Positions 46,091 through 55,377 of a DNA stretch of 58,101 nt are shown piece after piece. The stretch comes from Bacteroidota bacterium (GTDB taxonomy: Bacteria > Bacteroidota > Rhodothermia > Rhodothermales > Bin80). Each line of letters opens with the position of its first letter. Within the stretch, counting starts at the first letter, position 1. Position numbers and translations under genes: made by a program. The notes beneath the pieces are model-generated. The model had not been told where the DNA came from. It was given only the letters and a program-made list of their open reading frames with translations, and searched no databases. The DNA lies in assembly GCA_028875125.1 (NCBI GenBank), contig JAPPGC010000018.1, positions 1-58,101 on the forward strand. Direction: 5' to 3'.

Positions 46091-49000
46091 ATGCTGATGC
46101 CTAAACCAAGAGAAGTTTACGACGATCCATCGAGCTATGAGGAGTTTCTAACTGAAAGTTCCGACGACCTATTTGAAGGTCAGCATTTTGAACGTAAAGA
46201 GATTCGCAGGGGAAGCAGTAAAGACTTACAATCACACCTAAATAAGGTGCGAGATGGAATAATCAAGACAATCTCGGCTTTCGCCAACACCAATGCTGAA
46301 GGAGGGTTACTTGTTCTTGGTATTGCTTCTGATGGTACCATCTCTGGAATCGATCATCTCTCGGAAGAGCAGATAAACAGCCTGACCAATTTCAACTCAC
46401 TGCTCCATTATCAAACAGCAGAAGGCAAACCTCACGAATGCGTTGACAATTTAGGCAACAGAAAAACAATCTTCCTAATTTTCGCCCCTTATTCAGAAAC
46501 TGGTATTTGTGAAACTCTAGGACAAAACCCTGATGCCTGGTGCAGAAGAGTATCTCAAAGCATCTATGCAACTCAAGAGATGCGTGACCGGATAAGAACT
46601 AACAAAGGGCTGCTGGACTCTGAGAACAATCCCTGCTGCGAATTCAATCCCGATGACATAGACGAAGACATTCTAAGAGAATTCCGACGCGTATTTCACC
46701 CTAAATCAGCAGCAGAGTTTAGCAATGAGCGTCTTCTTCGTGAGGCTGGGGCCATAATTGAGCTAGACGGAAAATACTGGTTTACTCATCCGGGGCTCCT
46801 GTTTTTCGGAGCTAATCCACAGATGATAATTCCGTCATCATATATCAGATTGTTGCGGTTTGAAGTTCCTTCCAGTATGTTCAAGGAAAGGGGGCTACCG
46901 ACTCATGATCAAAGTTTTACAGGCCCGCTTACAAAGCAGATCCGAGATACCCGTATATTCTTCAGAAAATCAGGCTTCTTCAAGCGCTATCTGAAGAGAA
47001 AAACGGGAGGGGGCTTCACAGTGGAGCCAGAATTTCCTCCCACAGCAATTGATGAAGCAATAGTCAATGCAGTTGCCCATCGCGATTACAGGACCAAAAA
47101 ATCGATTGAATGCGAGGCGTACCCTGACGCCTTTATTGTAAAAAACCCAGGACGAATTCTTCAACGCAACAGGGATCTTCCAGATAAGTTTTCACTTTCC
47201 GACACAGTTCTCGACTCGACGCCCAGAAACGCCAAATTGCTTGGGTGGCTCCAGATCATGAAAGATTCTGACGGCGCTGAATATGTCCAGGCTATCAGCG
47301 AGGGCACAAGACAGATGCTGCGTGAAATGACAGCCCTCAACCTTCCGGCGCCGGAATACAGTCTGGGAGGACATGAAACTCTTCTTAAGCTTGAAAACAA
47401 TTCCGCTGAACGCGAGGCGGCAATTCGTGCCGCAAGCCAAATAAAATCCACAGAATTCGCAAACCTTTTTCCGTTGAGCATTAGACTCGGGGACAGCCCA
47501 GTTGCCCATAAAGTACTCAGTGCTCATTACCGGGAATTTTTAAGGACATTCCGGGATGTCTTGGAAGGAAACGGCTGGTATATAGACAGGTTCGGGTTCA
47601 GTCGTATAGTGGCGCACAGACGAGGCATTAAACTTGACGCCCCTTCTGATGTCAAGGATATACTACAGTTTCACCCTGCCTACGAGTTTCAGATCCGGCA
47701 ATACCTAGAATATTTTTATCTGTGTCTTGACTACAAGTGCCAAGTACACAACGTTCAGCGTCTTAGCGTTATCGGCAAACATTTTGAAAAAGACAAACTG
47801 ACAAACCGCTTTTGTATCGTAAAAGATGTTGGCTGGAGGAAGGGGAAAATCGTGGATTTCAGTTCGGAGTTCGCCAAAATATTCTTTTTCGATACGAAAT
47901 CAGAACGGCGGGTCATGGTAGATTCGGTGATACCAGATTGCTCGCTGGAAATGCTGAAGATCTCTCTTCAGAAAACAAGGATTTCGTTTGATCTCTACCA
48001 GGCCATCAGAAAACACAGTCTTGCCTCAAAGAGAGGTTCAGCCAGGGACAGAATTGACAAAATGGAGAACATGATTGGTTATATCGCCAACACTTTGTTT
48101 CCAATTCAATTCGGTGACATGCTTGTTGATGCTACCACGGAACCCCTGCGACTCATTGAACATGGAGAAGTCACGCAGAACACTTTCCTAGTTAGTCGAT
48201 TGTCCGAACCGAAAGTAATGTTCCGGGATTCTCGCTCGTCTCCCAATGTTCGTACTGGCATTACGGAATACGGAGCCTATGATAGCACGGAACATGAAAT
48301 TGAGATTATACCGGTTTGCCTCAGTTCAATGGCCAACAACATGAAGGGGTTGATCAAACGCCTGCAATTCGGAAAATTCAGATACCGAGGGGCTGAACGT
48401 ACGTTCACAACGAAATTTTCTTACCCGTGGATTGTGGAGATAGACCGCGTCGAAGATGCCGAAGAGGAAATCAGTCGCCTGCTAGAGGAGCATCCAGACT
48501 GGAACGGCAACACCGATCTGGATCGGATTTTCCTTGTTCACGTTCCAGAGCAGGCCTACGCGAAGGATGACCATACCTCTCCCTATTACCACATCAAGCG
48601 GCTCCTGCTAGAAAGAGGCGTGCCTTGCCAGATGGTTAATACTCCGACACTCGAAGACCCTGACTGGAAGGATTTGAACTTGGCGCTTAACATCGTAGCG
48701 AAATGTGGCGTAAGGCCATGGGTGCTACCGGATGAAATCCCTGATGCGGACTTTTTTGTCGGGCTTTCATACACCCAATCAAGAGACGGTCAGCGAATCA
48801 TGGGATTCGCCAACGTATTTAACAGTTACGGAAAATGGGAATTCTATTCCGGCGATACATCTTATTTTGACTTTGAAAAGCGAACTTACCACATGGCTCA
48901 ATTGGTCGAAAAGACGCTGTCAAAGTTGAAAAATAAACTTTCTCCCACGTCTCAGATTTCATTTCATTATTCCTCCAAGCTGTCAGGTTCAGACCGGGAT

Positions 49001-49459
49001 TCGATAGTGAAAGTAGCACGCGAGATAATACCGGAAGGAACTTTCACTTTCGTATGGGTCAACTCTCATCACAACGTGAGATTCTATGATAATCGGCCGG
49101 AAACGGACGGCAGTCTGCGTCGCGGAAGTTACGTGGAGGTCGCAAAAAACAAAATCTACTTGTCAACAACCGGCTACAACGCGTTTCGTCAAGCTCTAGG
49201 GTCGCCAAAACCACTGGAGATTTCAAAGTGGGTCGAACGGCCCGAGGGATCGCTTGAAGAAAGACCGGATCTTCGTGTTCTTGCGGTTCAGATATTAAAC
49301 CTGACGAAACTGAACTGGGCCTCAACAGATTCTTTCTGCGGAGAACCCATTACTTTGAAGTATGCGGGTAATATTGCTTACCTGACCGCGGCCTTCCTGC
49401 GTCAATCAGGACCATTCATTCTTCATCCTGTGCTCGAAAAAACCCCCTGGTTTATCTGA
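46091..49459 (+). CDS. Schlafen AlbA_2-HATPase-Argonaute fusion protein
   Basis: One frame of about 1122 residues (ATG 46091; a TTG at 46070 would give 1129, used for numbering). Residues 35-165 are a Schlafen AlbA_2 domain: HFERKEIRRGSSKDL, KTISAFANTNAEGGLLVLGI and SDGTISGI. Residues 200-425 are the HATPase_c_4-type partner region, with PPTAIDEAIVNAVAHRDY (323-340) and the closing RQMLREMTALNLPAPEY. Residues about 450-1129 are Argonaute: N/L1 region (YLEYFYLCLDYKCQVHN), PAZ/L2 region, MID (810-885) with YYHIK, GVPCQMV and NIVAKCG matching the 5-prime-phosphate pocket, and PIWI (890-1129) with ILNLTKLNWASTD and PITLKYAGNIAYL. The first catalytic Asp is replaced (FVGLSY), so slicing is unlikely. 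Probable guide-directed defence protein with an AlbA_2 effector; stands alone. Confidence 0.88.
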   Translation: MLMPKPREVYDDPSSYEEFLTESSDDLFEGQHFERKEIRRGSSKDLQSHLNKVRDGIIKTISAFANTNAEGGLLVLGIASDGTISGIDHLSEEQINSLTNFNSLLHYQTAEGKPHECVDNLGNRKTIFLIFAPYSETGICETLGQNPDAWCRRVSQSIYATQEMRDRIRTNKGLLDSENNPCCEFNPDDIDEDILREFRRVFHPKSAAEFSNERLLREAGAIIELDGKYWFTHPGLLFFGANPQMIIPSSYIRLLRFEVPSSMFKERGLPTHDQSFTGPLTKQIRDTRIFFRKSGFFKRYLKRKTGGGFTVEPEFPPTAIDEAIVNAVAHRDYRTKKSIECEAYPDAFIVKNPGRILQRNRDLPDKFSLSDTVLDSTPRNAKLLGWLQIMKDSDGAEYVQAISEGTRQMLREMTALNLPAPEYSLGGHETLLKLENNSAEREAAIRAASQIKSTEFANLFPLSIRLGDSPVAHKVLSAHYREFLRTFRDVLEGNGWYIDRFGFSRIVAHRRGIKLDAPSDVKDILQFHPAYEFQIRQYLEYFYLCLDYKCQVHNVQRLSVIGKHFEKDKLTNRFCIVKDVGWRKGKIVDFSSEFAKIFFFDTKSERRVMVDSVIPDCSLEMLKISLQKTRISFDLYQAIRKHSLASKRGSARDRIDKMENMIGYIANTLFPIQFGDMLVDATTEPLRLIEHGEVTQNTFLVSRLSEPKVMFRDSRSSPNVRTGITEYGAYDSTEHEIEIIPVCLSSMANNMKGLIKRLQFGKFRYRGAERTFTTKFSYPWIVEIDRVEDAEEEISRLLEEHPDWNGNTDLDRIFLVHVPEQAYAKDDHTSPYYHIKRLLLERGVPCQMVNTPTLEDPDWKDLNLALNIVAKCGVRPWVLPDEIPDADFFVGLSYTQSRDGQRIMGFANVFNSYGKWEFYSGDTSYFDFEKRTYHMAQLVEKTLSKLKNKLSPTSQISFHYSSKLSGSDRDSIVKVAREIIPEGTFTFVWVNSHHNVRFYDNRPETDGSLRRGSYVEVAKNKIYLSTTGYNAFRQALGSPKPLEISKWVERPEGSLEERPDLRVLAVQILNLTKLNWASTDSFCGEPITLKYAGNIAYLTAAFLRQSGPFILHPVLEKTPWFI

Positions 49460-49730
49460 TCTTCTGGATCTGTGCTCTTTCTATCTATCGTGTAAAGGGC
49501 AAGTTATTTGAACGAATGTCTGTCCTGCTTAAACCTTGTTACCCTATACCAGACCTACTTGTGACATTTCAGATTCAATCTAATAACCTCTGCTATGATT
49601 ACAAAAGTTAGCAGTGCCATACTCACGGCAGCTGTCTCATCAAGCGTCCCGTTCTGCTTCGAATGTTGTGGATAAATGTTAGTACCTCTGCAAAAAAGAG
49701 TTGCAATTCTATACCAGATGTCCTATGTAC

Positions 49731-52166
49731 CTAATTATCGTCCATTTGCTCTTGACCGTGAGAAGACTTCCCACCCGTCAAACTAAATGCTTCCTGTCGC
49801 TTGAAAGTATAGATTGCTTGATTTAATATCTGAGTATTGAATACACCAAGTTTACAGAGTGCATCAAAGTCTTTGATTTTTAGTCCAGTGACCTTTGTAA
49901 AAAGAGCTGGCTCCACGTTACGAATCACATCCACTAGGCTCTCCTCTCTGTAGTCAGTCAGGTACATAAAAATGGGGACTCTAGTGAGGAGCTTCAAGAG
50001 AGCTTCCCGGATTTCTTTTCGACGATTTTTCATCTCCCTTTCCTCTTTACTCACTGTGGATTTCTTACTTCCCCCTACCTTCGCTTTTTTTACTGACTTT
50101 TCCAAGGTCAATATTTCCGATGTGTGCGTACGCAGCGCACGAAAGGCTTCCATGCTCTCCAGTGATTGCAAGAATTCTTCGTTGTTGAGGATTCCCTCCA
50201 ATACAGCTCGGTTCAGATTGACCAGACTAGATGACTGCCAACGCTTCGCCAACATGGCGGAACCAATACCCGAGGTTGCCATCTCCATCAGATTTGTTGC
50301 GTCGAGTTTAACCAATTTCCCGTCATCGTATGCGAGGATGGGGAGAAAATTCAGGAATTCACGTACCTCAGAGCTTGGATTCCCCTCACCTTTCGCGTTG
50401 GCCTGTTTTGCACAAAATCCATACACCATCTCCAACGCACGGTATTGAGCAAAATCGAATATATAAGCGACCGGCTTGACAATCTCTTCCTTATTTGGAC
50501 CATCGGCGGTTGTGTGTGTCCAAGGCGACTGAACCCGGAATGCGGCCTGAAAATAAGTTTCGGCCGATTTTGTATCCCGAAGCATAAAAATCACTCCCCA
50601 TTGAGGTACGGTGACACCTGTCAATAACTTGCCACACGTTAACGTAATGGTTTTCGTCCGCGAACCATCGCCAATTGCATTTCGTACGGGATCCAGCGCT
50701 TTGAGCCCTATACCTGCTTTTGCTCCAGCAGCACACACGACTGTGAACTCTTTGTAAAAAGGATTCTGGGGTGCATTAAGGAGCCTCTCCATTGCTCTAC
50801 ACGATGCTACGTCGGGAAGATGCCATACCGTATGATGTAAGCAAGTGCGAAGTTGGGGGTCGGCATAAGGGCCTGGATTATTCTGTTGCTCCGTAATCGA
50901 AACCGGCTTGTGGAGCCAATCTAACCACCTCTGTACCTCGCTTTCCTTACTGAATCTCGGGAGTCGATCCCGAACCTTCGCTTCAAAGAAACCGTTTAGA
51001 CTGAACTCATCATCAAACCCAGACTCCGCATAAGACCGAGTTGCATCGCTGATCTTATACGTGAACATCTTCAGCTGTGGCAAAGATTGGTAGGGGTTCG
51101 GTTCCCCCCTTTCTCCTTTCCAAGTTCGCTTAGCATTCTGCTCATCGGCATACGTCCAATTGTAGATCTGATCTTCACTGAATTCCCCCTCCGCCAAGGC
51201 CCGAAATGGGGTGCCTGATAGATAGAGTCGATGCCCAGTTGTGAGTTTCTCAAAATCCTCACTGGATGATGAGGCCGATCCATAGTTGTATAACAGACTT
51301 GCTTCTTCATCCGAATCGTCGGATGCATACAGCTCTTTTGGGCCGCTTCGCCAAGCACCAAAATGATACTCGTCAATGATAATACAATCCCATTCATTTA
51401 CGAATACCAACTCAAGGCGGTCTTTTATCTCTATCCCCCCTTTTGCGTTTCTCCACATGATGTCCTGAAAAGACACCAACCAAGCGTATGGGAACGATTC
51501 ATCAATGTCCTCAAAGCGTTCTCCCTTTCCAATAAATTGCCATCCCTGAAAATCTTGATGACGCTCCAAATCCTTCCTCCAGGAATCTTCAACTGCAGGC
51601 TTGTAGGTGAGGATCAGCAGCTTCGTCCAGCCCATCTCAAGAGCCAATTGGTATGACGCAAATGTCTTTCCAAATCGCATTTTTGCATTCCAGAGAAAAT
51701 GTTTGGCCTTATCCTCTTCCTGCCCCCGGTAGTAGGCAGCTGTTTGCTCCACGGCTCTTCGCTGCTCAGGACGCATTTTAAAACTGTACAGCGCGGTGAC
51801 TCTACGCCCCTGTTTTACTTCAGCAATCGCAATTTTGAGTTCATCCAATGTGACCTCAAACCATTCATTATGGACTTGATGCCCACCATTCGCTACGAGT
51901 TGTTTATGTACGTCACTATCTCTGAACGGAACACCATGATCTGTTATAGCATTTTCTTCCCACAATATCCTCACCTGACCCGGAACACTAGAACTCGTTT
52001 GTTCCTTGATGCGCTTGCGTACATCGCCGGTGGTAAATCCAACTTTCATCCATCCAGATCCACCACTGCGGTATTCCCATGTATTCTCACAATACTCACC
52101 GTAGGTGTATGCGTAAATCTTTGGGACCCCTCTCGTCCCCGACTGTTCTTTGCTACCTCTTCCCAT
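49731..52166 (-). CDS. GIY-YIG / SF2 helicase restriction subunit
   Basis: An 811-residue protein. Residues 15-110 are a T5orf172/GIY-YIG-type nuclease domain: KIYAYTYGEYC, GWMKVGFTTGDVRKRI and EWFEVTLDEL. Then a superfamily 2 translocase: NAKMRFGKTFASYQ (Walker A, GKT at 166-168), TYKPAVEDSWRKDL, DEYHFGAWR (motif II at about 265), LSGTPFRAL (motif III) and TLTCGKLLTGVTVPQW with AAFRVQSPW (motifs V/VI). C-terminal helical region rich in Lys. The layout is that of a restriction subunit that works with Eco57I-type methylases, whose genes lie upstream on the same strand. It probably translocates on unmodified DNA and cuts with the GIY-YIG domain. A conserved GIY-YIG Arg/Glu pair should be checked. 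Confidence 0.85.
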   Translation of the reverse strand: MGRGSKEQSGTRGVPKIYAYTYGEYCENTWEYRSGGSGWMKVGFTTGDVRKRIKEQTSSSVPGQVRILWEENAITDHGVPFRDSDVHKQLVANGGHQVHNEWFEVTLDELKIAIAEVKQGRRVTALYSFKMRPEQRRAVEQTAAYYRGQEEDKAKHFLWNAKMRFGKTFASYQLALEMGWTKLLILTYKPAVEDSWRKDLERHQDFQGWQFIGKGERFEDIDESFPYAWLVSFQDIMWRNAKGGIEIKDRLELVFVNEWDCIIIDEYHFGAWRSGPKELYASDDSDEEASLLYNYGSASSSSEDFEKLTTGHRLYLSGTPFRALAEGEFSEDQIYNWTYADEQNAKRTWKGERGEPNPYQSLPQLKMFTYKISDATRSYAESGFDDEFSLNGFFEAKVRDRLPRFSKESEVQRWLDWLHKPVSITEQQNNPGPYADPQLRTCLHHTVWHLPDVASCRAMERLLNAPQNPFYKEFTVVCAAGAKAGIGLKALDPVRNAIGDGSRTKTITLTCGKLLTGVTVPQWGVIFMLRDTKSAETYFQAAFRVQSPWTHTTADGPNKEEIVKPVAYIFDFAQYRALEMVYGFCAKQANAKGEGNPSSEVREFLNFLPILAYDDGKLVKLDATNLMEMATSGIGSAMLAKRWQSSSLVNLNRAVLEGILNNEEFLQSLESMEAFRALRTHTSEILTLEKSVKKAKVGGSKKSTVSKEEREMKNRRKEIREALLKLLTRVPIFMYLTDYREESLVDVIRNVEPALFTKVTGLKIKDFDALCKLGVFNTQILNQAIYTFKRQEAFSLTGGKSSHGQEQMDDN

Positions 52167-52308
52167 TGCCGAAAAACCGAGTATTCAAAATCAATATGTA
52201 TCTCAAAGAAAGCATTACGATCTCAATCCTGCTTGATGCGACCACATATCCACCCCTATAGTGAGTTGAAAATTGTTTTTGCTTATGTCTCGATTACTGA
52301 TGAAAATG

Positions 52309-53832
52309 TCAGCTGATAGGCTTAATCTTGCTTTCGATATGCTCTATTTCGGTACTGTCAAGCTCAAAGAGATCGCATAAGATCTCATCCGTCCAATTCT
52401 GGTCCATGGGAAGGAGCGGGGCAAACTCAAAACAAGGTCGAGAAACGTTGTGTGTTGGAGTTTTCAGAGATACGAGGAATCGAAAAAACTTGGACTTTAC
52501 ATAATCCAAAAGCCGTCCTGCCGGTTCGTGCTGGCTGAATAGATCAACGACGAGATATGTTTCCGTAATTGCACTTCCAGTGGGGATCACTCGTGGCTTA
52601 CTAAGCACATGGCGAAGACCTTGCTTGTCAGCTTTCCCACCCTGAGGATTTGTTTTTGAGACGATAACCTTCCAGTGATCAATGGTGGCCGCGTTTTTGG
52701 TAATTGCGTCTCTGGGGATATACTTATCACCCTCTTTGGTCACTAAGAGTATGTTCTGTATAGAATTGGGCTCATCAGTGACTGACGATGGTAATTGATG
52801 GGCTTGGAGTCCGTAGAAGTTTCTGGGACGCACAACAGAACTCATAGACTTCCATCCATGCTTTTTTGATATTCTTTGTACTTTTTCAAGTATTGCAACA
52901 TCTTTGCTATCCCGCACAAATACTTCATGTGCATCTAGCCTCCGACGCGTTGCTCCTTTTGTTTCTCCATTAGGCATGACCAAGCAATTCCCTTGATGAT
53001 ACTTGTCTCGTACAAATGAACAAACTCCTCCGGCGATATCAACATCTGGAAATACATCACGCGATTGCGGAAAATCTGCCAGTAGTGCGATTTGCGAATC
53101 CGATAGCATCCTCCGCCGAAAGTCATCCAGCCCTTTACCACCTGCATACCACCGGGCAGGAATTACAAAGGTCAGTAGCTCTGGCTCAAGCGCTTTCGCC
53201 TTATCGACAAATCGATTGTAAAGCGGGATAGCACTCTTTCCCGTACCTCCCCCATCCTGCATCTGATAAGGGGGATTGCCTATGATTGCATTTACCTGCA
53301 TGTTATCTTCTCCAAATATTTCACTTAAATCCATGTGGAGGAAGGGATGAATGTGTGCCTCACGCCCTTCTGCAACCCGCGCATTTTTCTCACGGGCTCC
53401 ACAATAAATACATCTCCCACCCTTCCATTCACATCGCGCTTCGGGAAAGCGAATATTGCCTTCCTGATCATCAAACTTAATTATGCTGTGTGTTTCCAGA
53501 GTTGCATCCTTACACTGGTACAAGGTACGACGCGAAATCAATCCCGTTAGCTCAGAAATCGCTATTCCATACACCATATTCCGATAGATGTGTTCAAGGC
53601 GGTCCTTGTAATCGGGGATCTCCGATTTTAGGCCGTCCATTAATCGCTGCGCCACCTGGTACAGAAAAACGCCGCTCTTGGTGCAGGGATCAAGCCATTT
53701 GAGTGACGGGTTTCGCCAAACCCGATCGGGTAAACGATCCAGCATCCCTTTGGCAATTGAGGGCGGCGTGAAAACCTCGTCACTGGATAAATTCGCGAGG
53801 CACTCAAGTATGTCAGGCCGGTGCTTTCTCAG
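52309..53832 (-). CDS. Eco57I-type N6-adenine DNA methyltransferase
   Basis: About 507 residues if translation starts at CTG 53832, which overlaps the previous stop as CTGA. I chose this because the family start (here LRKHRPDILECLANL, SSDEVFTPPSIAKGMLD) carries the conserved VFTPP motif X, and the first ATG (53745) would cut it off. SAM motif I is LDPCTKSGVFL, the catalytic motif is GNPPY (IIGNPPYQMQDGGGTGKS, then LYNRFVDKA), and there is a zinc-ribbon-like CEWKGGRCIYCG. The C-half is a probable target-recognition region. It methylates adenine to protect host sites from the helicase-nuclease at 49731-52166. A 142-bp gap separates the two genes. Confidence 0.88.
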   Translation of the reverse strand: MRKHRPDILECLANLSSDEVFTPPSIAKGMLDRLPDRVWRNPSLKWLDPCTKSGVFLYQVAQRLMDGLKSEIPDYKDRLEHIYRNMVYGIAISELTGLISRRTLYQCKDATLETHSIIKFDDQEGNIRFPEARCEWKGGRCIYCGAREKNARVAEGREAHIHPFLHMDLSEIFGEDNMQVNAIIGNPPYQMQDGGGTGKSAIPLYNRFVDKAKALEPELLTFVIPARWYAGGKGLDDFRRRMLSDSQIALLADFPQSRDVFPDVDIAGGVCSFVRDKYHQGNCLVMPNGETKGATRRRLDAHEVFVRDSKDVAILEKVQRISKKHGWKSMSSVVRPRNFYGLQAHQLPSSVTDEPNSIQNILLVTKEGDKYIPRDAITKNAATIDHWKVIVSKTNPQGGKADKQGLRHVLSKPRVIPTGSAITETYLVVDLFSQHEPAGRLLDYVKSKFFRFLVSLKTPTHNVSRPCFEFAPLLPMDQNWTDEILCDLFELDSTEIEHIESKIKPIS

Positions 53833-54778
53833 TTTTCACTACCAGCAGCAATTACACTCCAGTGCGCTGGAGGCAAGATTTCGGACGGTTCTATAATCTG
53901 TTCAAAGAGTGTTCCTTTCTGACGGTGTTTCGAACAAATCACTTCCGCAGGCCAGACCTTTCGCTCGAAGGAATGTTCGGTGTGCGGTATCCATTCTACC
54001 AGAGAATAGTTTTCAGACAAAAAATCACCAACAACAATATTCGTTTGAAGAATAAACTTTACTGCTCGATTGAAATCGAAATCAGGCTCACTACCGATTA
54101 CCGCCTCATATGCCTTGAAAACAATGGTCGCCATGCGCTCGAGTGCCTCCTCAGCCGTGTCGGCATTGATATCTATACCATATAGTTTCGATAGTGCCCG
54201 CATGCAGTCGAATTCATATTGTTCACAATCCAATGAGTCCCCAAAGAGTTTTGCAGCGGTCACCAATTTGCGTCTAAGTGCCTCGGTCAGGAATTGACCA
54301 CTCCCACAAGAAGGATCAAGCACGGACTTGTCTAAGTCTGCGACAGGATCACCGCGTAGATAATCCAACATCTGCTTCACGAGCCAATTCGGCGTGAAGA
54401 CTTCGCCGTAATGATCGACGCGATTGGTATCACGTACAAGTACGGGGAAATCATCCTCCACGAGAGCGGTCTCTAGATACTTGCTCACCCGATCCCGAAT
54501 CTCCTCAGCTCTCGATTGTTCACGAGTGGCTTGAGGCGAATCCTTGGTCAATGTCGCCTCAGGGTGGATTGTGTCAAAAAGAGGAGCCTCCATGCTTAGC
54601 AAAATATCCGACCAACACTCCAATAAGAACCGGCTGGGCTCAAGGAGCAGGTCCCAGATATACAACTCCAATCTAAACAACTAACAAGATAGACCTGGAA
54701 GGCAAAGAAAACCTGCTTCATTGCGTCCCGAGATACCACGTGACCTCTTTGTGAAAGTTGCTTGATTGCCGTGATCAT
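53829..54778 (-). pseudogene. Second N6-methylase-like gene, N-terminal frameshift
   Basis: The main frame (from about 54680) has LYIWDLLLEPSRFLLECWSD, motif X-like GEVFTPNWLVKQML, SAM motif I LDPSCGSGQFLTEAL, and the acidic GIDINADTAEEALERM. I see no NPPY catalytic motif, unlike its neighbour. Upstream, a different frame beginning at ATG 54778 encodes a matching N-terminus (MITAIKQLSQRGHVVSRDAM, KQVFFAFQVYLV) that runs into the main frame near 54685, so one indel seems to break the gene. A shorter product from ATG 54593 remains possible. Such methylase-like partners accompany GIY-YIG/helicase plus Eco57I systems; this one may bind SAM without catalysing. It is coupled (CTGA) to the next gene. 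Confidence 0.7.
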
Positions 54779-55323
54779 CTCAGTGACCGTCCCGATCTCA
54801 AGATAAGATAATCGAATCTAATTCAAGCTTCGGAACAGCTTTTGTAGGGTAGATTCATTTTGCTCTATAAGTTGGAAGTGTGAGAGGGCGAGGACACGAG
54901 AGTCAGTATTTGTCTTCGCTGTCGCACCGGTGAAGACGGGACTCCTATGCTCTGGAATCGGAGGTTGCGGCCCTGTTTCGCTCTCATGTCCTTGTGCGAA
55001 TTGAAACCGTATATTATCAATCCCACAAGCACTCGAAGCACCTCTGAACCATGATCCACACACCAAATACTATCGGACGACCATAAGAAACAGTGCGATT
55101 CTGCCTACTGCCCCAAGATGCTCAGTTTCATGAGCGACTGTTACGACTTGAAAGTCTTGGGCCAAATGTGATACACTACCTGAGGATACTCGTGTGGAGA
55201 GAATGGGTAGCCACTGACCGCCACGTCAAAAGCTCTAGCAAAGAAGCAACGCTGCCAACCCTTGGCATTCTAACTTGTCAGTTAAGCAACGACGCCGCTA
55301 GCACATCAAATGCTGACGGCATC
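54779..55323. other. Intergenic, no recognised gene
   Basis: About 545 bp. Small frames exist on both strands (for example plus 55093-55464) but none has a recognisable family, ribosome site or codon pattern that convinces me. It separates the methylase operon from the NDT-like gene. Confidence 0.4.
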
Positions 55324-55377
55324 TTAGTTGGTCGACCTATTACGGGGTCCATGACCCATGAGCTTTATAGTCCGGTT

